Below are positions 1-5,126 of a DNA stretch of 5,212 bases, in pieces. Both the position numbers and the translations under genes were made by a program. The notes under the pieces were generated by a model that saw only the letters and a program-made list of their open reading frames with translations, was not told the origin of the DNA and searched no databases. Numbering within the stretch: the first letter of the stretch is position 1; each line of letters opens with the position of its first letter. The stretch comes from RGIG6353 sp964558655 (lineage in GTDB: Bacteria; Bacillota; Clostridia; Oscillospirales; SIG627), in NCBI GenBank assembly GCA_964558655.1, contig CAZLEX010000054.1, positions 1 through 5,212 on the forward strand. The letters are read 5' to 3'.

Positions 1-31
1 ATGCCAATTTTTTCAGAGCGTCTGTTTGCAT
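1..31 (-). CDS. 5' end of an unidentified minus-strand gene (partial)
   Basis: Only the first ten codons are inside the window, reading MQTDALKKLA on the minus strand from an ATG at 31-29. The start is convincing because a GGAGG ribosome binding site (plus-strand CCTCC, 39-43) lies 7 nt upstream and a plausible promoter lies further up. Too little protein is visible to assign a family. The gene is divergent from the small Cys-rich gene and the RepA_N gene, and the long repeat-rich region between them would be shared regulatory or replication DNA. A partner gene of the same mobile element is an inference from position only. Confidence 0.6.
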   Translation of the reverse strand, partial: MQTDALKKLA

Positions 32-53
32 AATAATTCCTCCGTTAAAATAC

Positions 54-82
54 TAACTACAACATTACTTCCGATTAGTCAA
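54..82 (-). promoter_or_regulatory. predicted sigma-A-type promoter of the left-edge gene
   Basis: On the minus strand, TTGACT (77-82) and TAGTTA (54-59) are separated by 17 bp and are followed by the GGAGG site and ATG of the left-edge gene. The -35 is 5/6 to consensus, while the -10 is weaker. The first copy of the GATTAACGA-like repeat lies directly upstream of the -35, so the repeats are placed to control this promoter. Confidence 0.45.
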
Positions 83-157
83 GAATTAACGACTATCTTT
101 GAAAGATTAACGATAAAATTCAAAGATTAACGATTTCGTTAATCTGTATCGTTAATC
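83..157. repeat. iteron-like GATTAACGAT repeats, direct and inverted
   Basis: The core GATTAACGAT occurs exactly at 105-114 and 125-134 in direct orientation, 20 bp apart. A variant GAATTAACGA lies at 83-92, about 22 bp before the first exact copy. Inverted copies follow: CGTTAATC at 137-144 and an exact ATCGTTAATC at 148-157. The two exact direct copies extend to AAAGATTAACGAT. Spacing near two helical turns puts the direct copies on one face of the DNA. This fits either replication iterons, since a RepA_N-type initiator gene lies 1 kb away, or a multi-site operator for the left-edge promoter. The sequence does not decide between them. Confidence 0.65.
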
Positions 158-169
158 GTTTTTGATTAC

Positions 170-215
170 TTGCACCTTTTGGGGCGTTTACAAAAGACTT
201 ATTTGCACCTTTTGG
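170..215. repeat. 13-bp direct repeat TTGCACCTTTTGG
   Basis: TTGCACCTTTTGG occurs exactly at 170-182 and 203-215, 33 bp apart, just after the GATTAACGAT cluster. Its role is unknown. It may be a second protein-binding site in the same control or origin region. Confidence 0.6.
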
Positions 216-278
216 ATATTTCGGGCTTTGCGGATTGTCTTTAGCATAGGTCTTAGGGCACCCCTAACGAGTAAAAAT

Positions 279-300
279 ACAGTTTATGTCCATAAACGGT
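279..300. promoter_or_regulatory. operator-like inverted repeat GTTTATG-TC-CATAAAC
   Basis: A perfect 7-bp dyad (282-288 and 291-297) has a 2-bp centre and extends to 9 of 10 paired positions at 279-300. A 2-nt centre is too short for a good RNA hairpin, so a dimeric DNA-binding protein site is more likely. No regulator gene is visible in the window. Confidence 0.35.
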
Positions 301-337
301 CTGCTTGGCTCCGATAAAACAGAATATTTTCATATCT

Positions 338-372
338 ACGGATTTCCGATATTTTTTTGGAAGTCCGTTTTT
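338..372 (+). terminator. Rho-independent terminator in the gene-free leader region
   Basis: ACGGATTTCC (338-347) pairs with GGAAGTCCGT (359-368) over 10 bp including one G-T pair. The loop is 11 nt, and TTTT, G, TTTTT follows. The minus-strand reading has no T-run after the stem, so this acts on plus-strand transcription. No plus-strand gene lies upstream within the window, so it would end a short untranslated RNA or attenuate the transcript leading to the gene at 788. Confidence 0.6.
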
Positions 373-395
373 GTTTTTGGGCATTAAAAACAAAA

Positions 396-412
396 TGTTT
401 TTTCAAAAAACA
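396..412. repeat. 17-bp near-perfect palindrome TGTTTTTT-C-AAAAAACA
   Basis: Eight-base arms (396-403 and 405-412) flank a single centre base. The content is almost pure A/T runs, so it may be compositional. It sits between the leader terminator and the block of 60-bp repeats. Confidence 0.35.
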
Positions 413-430
413 GGTTGTCATTTCGGCTTT

Positions 431-720
431 TAATTCCAAATAAGTGAAGGGTAAATTTTATTTTTTGAAAAATCCCCCCAGAAACGCTTTCCCGGTTCAA
501 ACAAGTGAAGGAATATTTTTTCAAATCGCAGATTTTGGGTGCCCAAATCATACCTCTTTGTCCTAATGAGTGAGGGGGTAAAAAACTTTAGGACAAATTC
601 AAAATCGGTAAGCAATTGGGTAGTAGAGGGGGTCTTCAAATAAATAAAAATTTTTTCAAAAGGGTTGAAAAATCGCCTCTCCCAGTGGGAATTAGTGAAA
701 GGGTAAATACTTTTTCAAAA
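431..720. repeat. five degenerate repeats about 53-72 bp apart
   Basis: A motif close to AGTGAAGGGTAAA, usually followed by TTTTTCAAA or TTTTTTGAAA, recurs with cores near 442, 503, 568, 621 and 693. Copies 1, 2, 3 and 5 are clear and copy 4 (TAGTAGAGG) is degenerate. The third core is enclosed by a perfect 10-bp inverted repeat, TTTGTCCTAA (557-566) and TTAGGACAAA (588-597). TTGAAAAATC is repeated exactly at 465-474 and 665-674. Read on the minus strand the units give recurring peptide fragments such as FFTPSLIRTK and KIYPSLIWN, but no ribosome binding site supports a gene there. An origin or regulatory repeat block of a mobile element is the likely reading. Confidence 0.55.
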
Positions 721-740
721 AATGCGGGGCAAAACAAAAA

Positions 741-764
741 TTTTCTACTGTAAATAGTAGAGAA
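741..764 (+). promoter_or_regulatory. hairpin in the 5' leader of the small Cys-rich gene
   Basis: TTTTCTACT (741-749) pairs with AGTAGAGAA (756-764) over 9 bp with one G-T pair and a 6-nt loop. It ends 9 nt before the AAGGAG ribosome binding site (774-779), so it would be in the leader RNA and could affect translation. Its TTTCTAC...GTAGA arms also resemble the hairpin of Cas12a-type CRISPR repeats, but there is a single copy and no array. Confidence 0.45.
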
Positions 765-787
765 GAAAATCGAAAGGAGTTTTTACA

Positions 788-997
788 ATGCCAAGATTAT
801 CAAAGAAAACGAAAACAGAATGGTCATTCTTTTGGAATGACGAAACCGGCAGGCGTGCATACAACGAACTGTGCCGTAAATGTCGGAACAAATGCAAACA
901 AAGTTTCAGAGCAACGGTTGTCTGTTGTCCTAAATATCACCCAAGAAGAAGTGCCAAAACCGAACCTAAAAGCGATAATTTCAACGATTCAAGTTAA
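788..997 (+). CDS. small Cys-rich protein of a type seen in clostridial mobile elements
   Basis: This is a 69-residue basic protein starting MPRLSKKTKTEWSFF. An AAGGAG site 8 nt before the ATG supports the start. The central segment has Cys29, Cys32 and Cys36 within RKCRNKCKQSFRA, then Cys46-Cys47-Pro and His51. A CxxCxxxC cluster of this kind suggests metal binding or a small zinc-ribbon-like fold, but no catalytic motif is visible. From memory, similar short proteins beginning MxRLxKKxKxEW...NDxGRRxYNEICRKC occur beside replication genes in integrative elements of Bacillota; that is recollection, not a search result. It lies 104 bp upstream of the RepA_N gene on the same strand, and co-transcription is likely. 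Function unknown. Confidence 0.72.
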   Translation: MPRLSKKTKTEWSFFWNDETGRRAYNELCRKCRNKCKQSFRATVVCCPKYHPRRSAKTEPKSDNFNDSS

Positions 998-1101
998 GAC
1001 AAAGAATTACACTCTGTTGAAATTTAAGAGCCGTATATAAAGAAAAAATGCGGTTTTCGGCACCTTATGCATACAGAAATTTAAGGAACGGAGGAAACAG
1101 A

Positions 1102-1458
1102 TTGAATAACAAATTTAAGTGGTGGGAAGCCGAAACTTTTGCTTTTGTGAGAGTTCCGAAAGCCATTTTGTCAAATCCGGCATATAAGGGTTTATCCGCT
1201 AATGCTGCCTTGCTTTACGGAATATTGCTTGACCGAATGAGTTTATCGGTCAAAAACAGGGATAAATTCACAGATCGATACGGTGATGTGTTCGTATATT
1301 GCACTCTGAAAGATATATGCGAAACGCTATCCTGCGGACACGATAAAGCCACGAAAATGCTACGAGAGTTAGAATTGTACGGACTCATCAGTCGCTTACA
1401 GCAAGGCAAAGGCAGACCTGCCCGTATCTATGTGCATAAATTTATTACAGAACCGTAG
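1102..1458 (+). CDS. RepA_N-type replication initiator, N-terminal domain only
   Basis: The protein resembles the RepA_N domain (replication initiator protein A) of plasmids and integrative elements in Bacillota. Recognisable blocks are WWEAETFAFVRVPKAIL (7-23), YKGLSANAALLYGILLDRMSLS (28-49), a winged-helix-like stretch VYCTLKDICETLSCGHDKATKMLRELELYGLI (about 65-96), and the closing GKGRPARIYV (102-111). RepA_N domains bind origin DNA. I choose TTG at 1102, giving 118 residues, because GGAGG (1090-1094) lies 7 nt upstream. The in-frame ATG at 1048 has no good ribosome binding site and adds 18 residues unlike the family. Many relatives continue past this domain, whereas this one stops after HKFITEP, so it is a natural short form or a truncated remnant. 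The iteron-like repeats at 83-157 could be its target (inference). Confidence 0.8.
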   Translation: MNNKFKWWEAETFAFVRVPKAILSNPAYKGLSANAALLYGILLDRMSLSVKNRDKFTDRYGDVFVYCTLKDICETLSCGHDKATKMLRELELYGLISRLQQGKGRPARIYVHKFITEP

Positions 1459-1551
1459 AATGCGGCTTTTTCGCAATAAAGGCTGCGGAATTACAGCAGG
1501 AAACAATACTTAGGTTAATAACTTACTTACCGAAGAAAAGAAATACAGAAA

Positions 1552-1591
1552 ATCGAGTATTCATAAGTCAAATCCCTTATGAATACTCGAT
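1552..1591 (-). terminator. terminator of the tRNA Gly-Arg-His operon
   Basis: A perfect 16-bp inverted repeat (1552-1567 and 1576-1591) with an 8-nt loop begins 1 nt beyond the CCA end of tRNA-His. On the minus strand it is followed by a T-rich run (TTTCTGTATTTCTTTTC). This is the expected position and polarity for ending the tRNA transcript. The stem is AT-rich for a terminator but long. Confidence 0.75.
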
Positions 1592-1592
1592 A

Positions 1593-1669
1593 TGGGGTGA
1601 GTGATGGGACTCGAACCCACGGCCTTCAGGGCCACAACCTGACGCTCTAACCAACTGAGCTACACCCAC
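1593..1669 (-). tRNA. tRNA-His (GTG)
   Basis: A complete cloverleaf is readable on the minus strand, with acceptor GTGGGTG pairing with CACTCAC, anticodon loop TTGTGGC (GTG), T-loop TTCGAGT, discriminator C and encoded CCA. The base before the acceptor (1670 on the plus strand) gives the G(-1) that pairs with C73, the identity mark of tRNA-His; whether it is genomically supplied to the mature tRNA depends on RNase P cleavage. It is last in the operon, and its 3' end faces the mobile-element-like DNA. Confidence 0.96.
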
Positions 1670-1686
1670 CGAACAATTAAATTTGA

Positions 1687-1763
1687 TGGCGCGCTTGGAG
1701 AGACTCGAACTCCCGACCTACTGCTTAGAAGGCAGTTGCTCTATCCAGCTGAGCTACAAGCGC
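1687..1763 (-). tRNA. tRNA-Arg (TCT)
   Basis: Full cloverleaf on the minus strand: acceptor GCGCTTG pairs with CAAGCGC, the anticodon loop CTTCTAA carries TCT (reading AGA/AGG), the T-loop is TTCGAGT, discriminator G, and CCA is encoded. It is the middle gene of the Gly-Arg-His operon, 17 bp from tRNA-His and 22 bp from tRNA-Gly. AGA is a common Arg codon in low-GC genomes. Confidence 0.96.
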
Positions 1764-1785
1764 ATAGAAGAAAAAAAGAAAAAAA

Positions 1786-1859
<74 letters not shown>

Positions 1860-1881
1860 ATCTGTTATTTTGTGCTTATAT

Positions 1882-1910
1882 ATGATATCACTTTTCGTTC
1901 AAGTTGTCAA
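1882..1910 (-). promoter_or_regulatory. promoter of the tRNA Gly-Arg-His operon
   Basis: On the minus strand, TTGACA (1905-1910) and TATCAT (1882-1887) are separated by exactly 17 bp. Very A/T-rich DNA (1911-1960) lies upstream of the -35 and could act as an UP element, as at many stable-RNA promoters. Confidence 0.85.
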
Positions 1911-1960
1911 CATAAATTTTGCACTTTTTTGAAAAAATTTTTTTATTTTAAAAAATGAAC

Positions 1961-1978
1961 ATTTTTATGTATAAAAAT
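1961..1978. repeat. 8-bp dyad ATTTTTAT-GT-ATAAAAAT between divergent promoters
   Basis: Perfect arms at 1961-1968 and 1971-1978 lie between the tRNA operon promoter and the rny promoter. It may be a protein site or simply A/T-rich sequence; it has no T-run suited to a terminator. Confidence 0.3.
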
Positions 1979-1997
1979 ACCGTTTTTTTATTACTTC

Positions 1998-2026
1998 TTG
2001 ACAATTCGGCAAAAAAGTTGTACAAT
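1998..2026 (+). promoter_or_regulatory. promoter of rny
   Basis: Consensus TTGACA (1998-2003) is followed after 17 bp by TACAAT (2021-2026). The predicted start near 2033 leaves a leader of about 60 nt before the rny ATG. It is divergent from the tRNA operon promoter, with about 87 bp between the two -35 boxes. Confidence 0.85.
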
Positions 2027-2091
2027 ATACCGTGAATGATTGTGTATTCATTTCGCAATCAAATTTAATTGAAAAGGAGGTGCTTTGAAAT

Positions 2092-3636
2092 ATGACAGAT
2101 ATCCTTATTTATGTGGGACTTATTTTGGTTTCGGTGTCTATCGGAGTTTTGATAGGTGTGCTTTATCGCAAAAAAGTTGCCGAAGCGAAGATAGGTTCGG
2201 CGGAACAGGAAGCCGTAAGGATTCTCGATGATGTTCGTAAAGAGGCTGAACGCTTGAAAAAAGAAGCTCTTGTTGAATCCAAGGAAGAAATTTTAAAAAA
2301 CAAAGCCGAAGCCGACCGTGAAATAAAAGAACGGCGTGCCGAAGTGTTTAAATTGGAAAAGAGAGCCATACAGAAAGAAGAAAATCTTGATCGAAAGATG
2401 GAAAATCTTGAGAAAAAGGAAGAAGTTCTTGCTGAAAAAATTCGCAGCAATCAGGCTATTGAAGAAGAGCTTGTATCCATTCGTGAAAAGGAACTTAAAA
2501 CACTTGAAGAATATGCAGGTCTTACTACCGAAGAAGCAAAAGCCAAATTGATAGAGCAGATAGAAGCCGATGCAAAACACGATGCCGCAATCAGACTCGT
2601 GGAAATTGAGCAAAATCTGAAAGACGAAAGCGAAGAGAAAGCGAGAAATATTATTTCTCTTGCGGTACAACGCTGTGCATCAAATCAAATATCCGAAGTT
2701 GCCGTATCGGTTGTTCCTCTTCCCAATGATGATATGAAAGGAAGAATTATAGGTCGCGAAGGCAGAAATATTCGTACAATCGAAACACTTACCGGTGTCG
2801 ACCTTATCATCGATGACACTCCGGAAGCCATTACGCTTTCGAGCTTTGATCCTATGCGTCGCGAAGTGGCGAGACTGTCTATTGAAAAGCTTATAGCCGA
2901 CGGTAGAATACACCCGGCAAGAATTGAAGAAATTGTTGAAAAAAGCAAAAAAGAAGTTGAAGCAATTATCAAAAAAGAGGGTGAAAACGCACTTATTGAG
3001 ACCGGCGTTCACTCTATAAACGGAGAACTTGTAAGACTTCTCGGAAGGCTGAAGTACAGAACCAGTTACGGTCAGAATGTACTTATGCATTCAATCGAAG
3101 TGTCTCACATTGCCGGAATGATGGCAGATGAGCTTGGCGTTGATGCCAATATGGCACGCCGTGCAGGACTTCTTCATGACATAGGTAAAGCACTCAATCA
3201 CGAAGTTGAAGGATCACATGTACAAATAGGTGTTGATCTTGCTAAAAAATATCGCGAAAACCGCGAGATTATTCATGCAATCGAAGCTCATCACGGAGAT
3301 GTTGATCCGCAGACGGTAATTGCGGTTTTGGTGCAGGCTGCCGATGCAATTTCGGCTGCAAGACCGGGTGCAAGACGCGAAAACCTTGAAAATTACATTA
3401 AACGGCTTGAAAAGCTTGAGGAAATCGCAACAAGCTTTGACGGTGTTGAAAAATCATTTGCAATTCAGGCAGGACGAGAACTTCGTCTCATGGTTAAACC
3501 TGATGTTGTCAACGACGAAAGTATGGCATTGATAGCCAGAGATATTGTCAAGCGTATAGAAAATGAGCTTGAATATCCGGGACAAATAAAAGTCAATGTT
3601 ATTCGAGAAAGCCGGACAGTTGAATACGCAAAATAA
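2092..3636 (+). CDS. rny: ribonuclease Y (membrane-anchored endoribonuclease)
   Basis: RNase Y starts mRNA decay in many Bacillota by single-strand endonucleolytic cuts and acts at the cytoplasmic membrane. The 514 residues are close to the usual length of about 520. Order: an N-terminal membrane helix (about 3-25), a long charged coiled coil (about 30-195), a KH RNA-binding domain with the GRIIGREGRN loop (217-226), and an HD domain with His333, the metal-binding pair His362-Asp363 in LLHDIGKA, His400-His401 and Asp418 in QAADAISAARPGARRE. All key HD residues are present, so the enzyme should be active. GGAGG (2076-2080) lies 11 nt before the ATG, a slightly long spacing; the nearby TTG is out of frame. 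It has its own promoter and is followed by a terminator-like hairpin and ymdB, the neighbour it also has in Bacillus subtilis (ymdA-ymdB). Confidence 0.98.
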   Translation: MTDILIYVGLILVSVSIGVLIGVLYRKKVAEAKIGSAEQEAVRILDDVRKEAERLKKEALVESKEEILKNKAEADREIKERRAEVFKLEKRAIQKEENLDRKMENLEKKEEVLAEKIRSNQAIEEELVSIREKELKTLEEYAGLTTEEAKAKLIEQIEADAKHDAAIRLVEIEQNLKDESEEKARNIISLAVQRCASNQISEVAVSVVPLPNDDMKGRIIGREGRNIRTIETLTGVDLIIDDTPEAITLSSFDPMRREVARLSIEKLIADGRIHPARIEEIVEKSKKEVEAIIKKEGENALIETGVHSINGELVRLLGRLKYRTSYGQNVLMHSIEVSHIAGMMADELGVDANMARRAGLLHDIGKALNHEVEGSHVQIGVDLAKKYRENREIIHAIEAHHGDVDPQTVIAVLVQAADAISAARPGARRENLENYIKRLEKLEEIATSFDGVEKSFAIQAGRELRLMVKPDVVNDESMALIARDIVKRIENELEYPGQIKVNVIRESRTVEYAK

Positions 3637-3723
3637 TGCGGTGAATATATTAACATAAATTCAAGAGCGAAAATATTTTTGAATGATATAGATCACTTTC
3701 TAAGGTTCGGAAAAAGTTTATGT

Positions 3724-3762
3724 GGGAGAGGTTTTTATAGTTTATAAGAACCTCTCCCTTTT
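3724..3762 (+). terminator. strong hairpin and T-run between rny and ymdB
   Basis: GGGAGAGG (3724-3731) pairs with CCTCTCCC (3751-3758), and the stem continues through the A/T-rich interior to 16 bp with a 3-nt loop and one G-T pair. TTTT follows at 3759-3762. The minus strand lacks a T-run after the stem, so it acts on rny transcription. The ymdB ribosome binding site starts 2 nt after the T-run, so the hairpin is also in the ymdB leader. No convincing promoter was found between 3637 and 3723, which suggests partial read-through. Confidence 0.8.
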
Positions 3763-3773
3763 CGGAGGATTTT

Positions 3774-4556
3774 ATGGCAGTTTTTCGGATTTTGGCACTC
3801 GGTGATGTCGTTTCTGAGTCGGGATGCCGTTTTATCAGAGAAAATCTTTGGAATATCCGTAAAGAAAATAATATCGGTGCGGTTATAATAAATGCGGAAA
3901 ATTCCGCCGTCGGAAACGGAATTGACAAAGTGTCGGCACAAACACTTTTTGACTCCGGTGCCGATGTACTTACTTCAGGCAATCATGTATGGAAAAAGAA
4001 AGGCACAGAAGCATTACTTGATTCGAATTCAAACATTTTGCGTCCGGCAAATTTTCCGGAACCGTGTTCAGGCAACGGATATGTCATAACAGATTGTATG
4101 GGGTGGAAAATACTTGTAGTGTCATTGCTCGGAACAGTGTTTATGGATGCAGTCGATTCTCCTTTTCGGGTACTTGACAAAATATTAAAAAAAGAAAGCG
4201 GTAATTTTGATTTTTCCATAGTTGATTTTCACGCTGAAGCAACGAGTGAAAAAACGGCTTTGGGGTTGTGCTTTGACGGCAGAATATCGGCAATGTTCGG
4301 CACTCATACCCATGTTCAGACAAACGACGCAAGAATTTTGCCTAAAGGAACGGGATATATATCCGACGCAGGTATGACCGGAGTTGAAAATTCCGTGTTG
4401 GGACTTGATGCCGAATTAATGATTAAAAAATTTATTACCAAAATTCCGCAATATCATAATGTTGCAGTGGGAAAAGTATCAATTAACGGTGTAATTTTTG
4501 ACATTGATTGTAACACCGGTATGTGTATATCCGCAAAAACATTTAAGTTTACTTAA
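3774..4556 (+). CDS. ymdB: YmdB-family metallophosphoesterase (TIGR00282)
   Basis: This is a cytoplasmic dinuclear-metal phosphoesterase; family members hydrolyse 2',3'-cyclic mononucleotides and, in Bacillus, YmdB affects biofilm and motility decisions. The 260 residues match the family length. The metal and catalytic set is complete: Asp11 in LGDVV, Glu42-Asn43 in INAENSA, Asn70-His71 in GNHVW, His153 in DFHAEATSEK, and His178 and His180 in GTHTHVQT. Each is offset by three from the B. subtilis numbering as I recall it. The family block RPANFP and the late TGYISDAGMTG motif are also present. GGAGG (3764-3768) lies 5 nt before the ATG. Expression probably depends on read-through from rny past the strong hairpin. 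The physiological substrate here is not known. Confidence 0.95.
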   Translation: MAVFRILALGDVVSESGCRFIRENLWNIRKENNIGAVIINAENSAVGNGIDKVSAQTLFDSGADVLTSGNHVWKKKGTEALLDSNSNILRPANFPEPCSGNGYVITDCMGWKILVVSLLGTVFMDAVDSPFRVLDKILKKESGNFDFSIVDFHAEATSEKTALGLCFDGRISAMFGTHTHVQTNDARILPKGTGYISDAGMTGVENSVLGLDAELMIKKFITKIPQYHNVAVGKVSINGVIFDIDCNTGMCISAKTFKFT

Positions 4557-4593
4557 TAATTGTGGATTAACTTTAACGAAAATTTTCAGTTTA

Positions 4594-4618
4594 TGCTGTT
4601 TTTGTAGCAGAGTTTTTT
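4594..4618 (+). terminator. weak terminator candidate after ymdB
   Basis: TGCT (4594-4597) pairs with AGCA (4606-4609), extended inward by two G-T pairs to a 6-bp stem with a 4-nt loop, and TTTTTT follows at 4613-4618. The stem is short, so efficiency is doubtful. It is the best candidate between ymdB and the next promoter. Confidence 0.35.
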
Positions 4619-4640
4619 GCAGATTACACCGAGACTTTTA

Positions 4641-4656
4641 TTTTTTGTACAAAAAA
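4641..4656. promoter_or_regulatory. perfect 16-bp palindrome upstream of the csoR-like promoter
   Basis: TTTTTTGTACAAAAAA is a perfect palindrome ending 8 bp before the -35 of the CsoR-like gene. It could be an operator or just A and T runs around GTAC. It does not resemble the GC-tract operators known for several CsoR proteins. Confidence 0.3.
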
Positions 4657-4664
4657 TTGCTTTC

Positions 4665-4693
4665 TTGACAAACACAAATATATGTTGTAAAAT
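4665..4693 (+). promoter_or_regulatory. promoter of the CsoR-like gene
   Basis: Consensus TTGACA (4665-4670) and TAAAAT (4688-4693) are 17 bp apart, about 25 nt before the ATG at 4718. The spacer has a small ACAA...TTGT dyad (4674-4677, 4685-4688), a possible but weak autoregulatory site. Confidence 0.8.
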
Positions 4694-4717
4694 ATAGAAA
4701 AAGCAGAGGTATTTATA

Positions 4718-4993
4718 ATGAAAAAATGTATAGATTCTGACAATCTTCATCGCAGATTAAAAAAAATAGCCGGACAAGTGCAGGCAATAGAAAGAATGAT
4801 TGACGAAGATGTCGCGTGTGAAGAAATACTTTCTCAAATAAATGCGGCTAAATCGGCACTTCATAAATGCGGACAGATAGTGCTTGAGGGTCATATTCGT
4901 CATTGCGTAAGAGATGGCATTGAAAACGGCGATGCCGAAAAAACTATCGAAAATTTTGCAAAAGCCATTGAGCGTTTTTCAAATTTGAAATAA
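4718..4993 (+). CDS. CsoR/FrmR (DUF156) family metal-sensing repressor
   Basis: This 91-residue all-helical regulator belongs to the family of CsoR, RcnR, FrmR and CstR, which release DNA on binding Cu(I), Ni/Co, formaldehyde or persulfide. The family start LHRRLKKIAGQVQAIERMI (10-28) is clear. Sensor residues are Cys34, His59 and Cys63, with the 25- and 4-residue spacing of the Cu(I) ligands of CsoR (Cys36-His61-Cys65 in Mycobacterium tuberculosis). This favours CsoR over CstR, which lacks the His, and RcnR, which uses His at the last position. However, the residue before the first Cys is Ala rather than Tyr, and Asn79 is where the second-shell Glu is expected, so the ligand is uncertain. 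GAGG (4706-4709) lies 8 nt before the ATG. No copper ATPase or chaperone gene follows; the next gene is the interrupted tRNA-Leu. Confidence 0.92.
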   Translation: MKKCIDSDNLHRRLKKIAGQVQAIERMIDEDVACEEILSQINAAKSALHKCGQIVLEGHIRHCVRDGIENGDAEKTIENFAKAIERFSNLK

Positions 4994-5069
4994 ATTATTA
5001 AAACTCAAAAAAGGCATGACAAGATAAATTTTCAAATTCAAACAAATGATATTGCATTATTATAAATAT

Positions 5070-5120
5070 GCGGATGTGGCGGAACTGGCAGACGCGCCAG
5101 ACTTAGGATCTGTACCGTGT
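5070..5120 (+). tRNA. tRNA-Leu (TAG), 5' part only, interrupted in the variable arm
   Basis: The acceptor strand GCGGATG (5070-5076), TG, a leucine-type D-arm (5079-5095) and an anticodon arm with loop CTTAGGA (5102-5108, anticodon TAG) are typical of bacterial tRNA-Leu. The anticodon stem CCAGA pairs with TCTG, and its outermost pair is a C-T mismatch (5097-5113). TACCGTGTG then looks like the first half of a long class II variable arm. After about 5120 the sequence becomes A/T-rich, and no T-arm or matching CATCCGC acceptor strand appears before the window ends. The gene is therefore either split by an insertion or a truncated pseudogene. The exact break, about 5117-5124, cannot be fixed without the other junction. 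Confidence 0.85.
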
Positions 5121-5126
5121 GTGAAA

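Noticed and set aside
430..639. 69-residue minus-strand ORF
   Set aside because: It starts at a TTG with no ribosome binding site and its repeated FxPSLI peptides come from the degenerate DNA repeats.
741..764. CRISPR array
   Set aside because: Only one repeat-like hairpin; no second copy or spacer periodicity nearby.
837..1040. 67-residue plus-strand ORF overlapping the Cys-rich gene
   Set aside because: Out-of-frame shadow without a ribosome binding site; the 788 frame has an AAGGAG at good spacing and a recognisable protein.
1048..1101. ATG at 1048 as start of the RepA_N gene
   Set aside because: No good ribosome binding site, and the extra 18 residues do not look like the family; TTG at 1102 has GGAGG 7 nt upstream.
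2163..3090. Several minus-strand ORFs inside rny
   Set aside because: Antisense shadows of a highly charged, A-rich coding region; no ribosome binding sites or recognisable domains.
3650..4332. Minus-strand ORFs over ymdB and its leader
   Set aside because: They overlap the well-supported ymdB frame with all catalytic residues, and the longest crosses the rny-ymdB terminator hairpin.
5012..5069. Dedicated promoter for tRNA-Leu
   Set aside because: TATAAA at 5061-5066 is too close to the tRNA 5' end, and no -35 at suitable spacing was found; it may be read from the csoR-like promoter.
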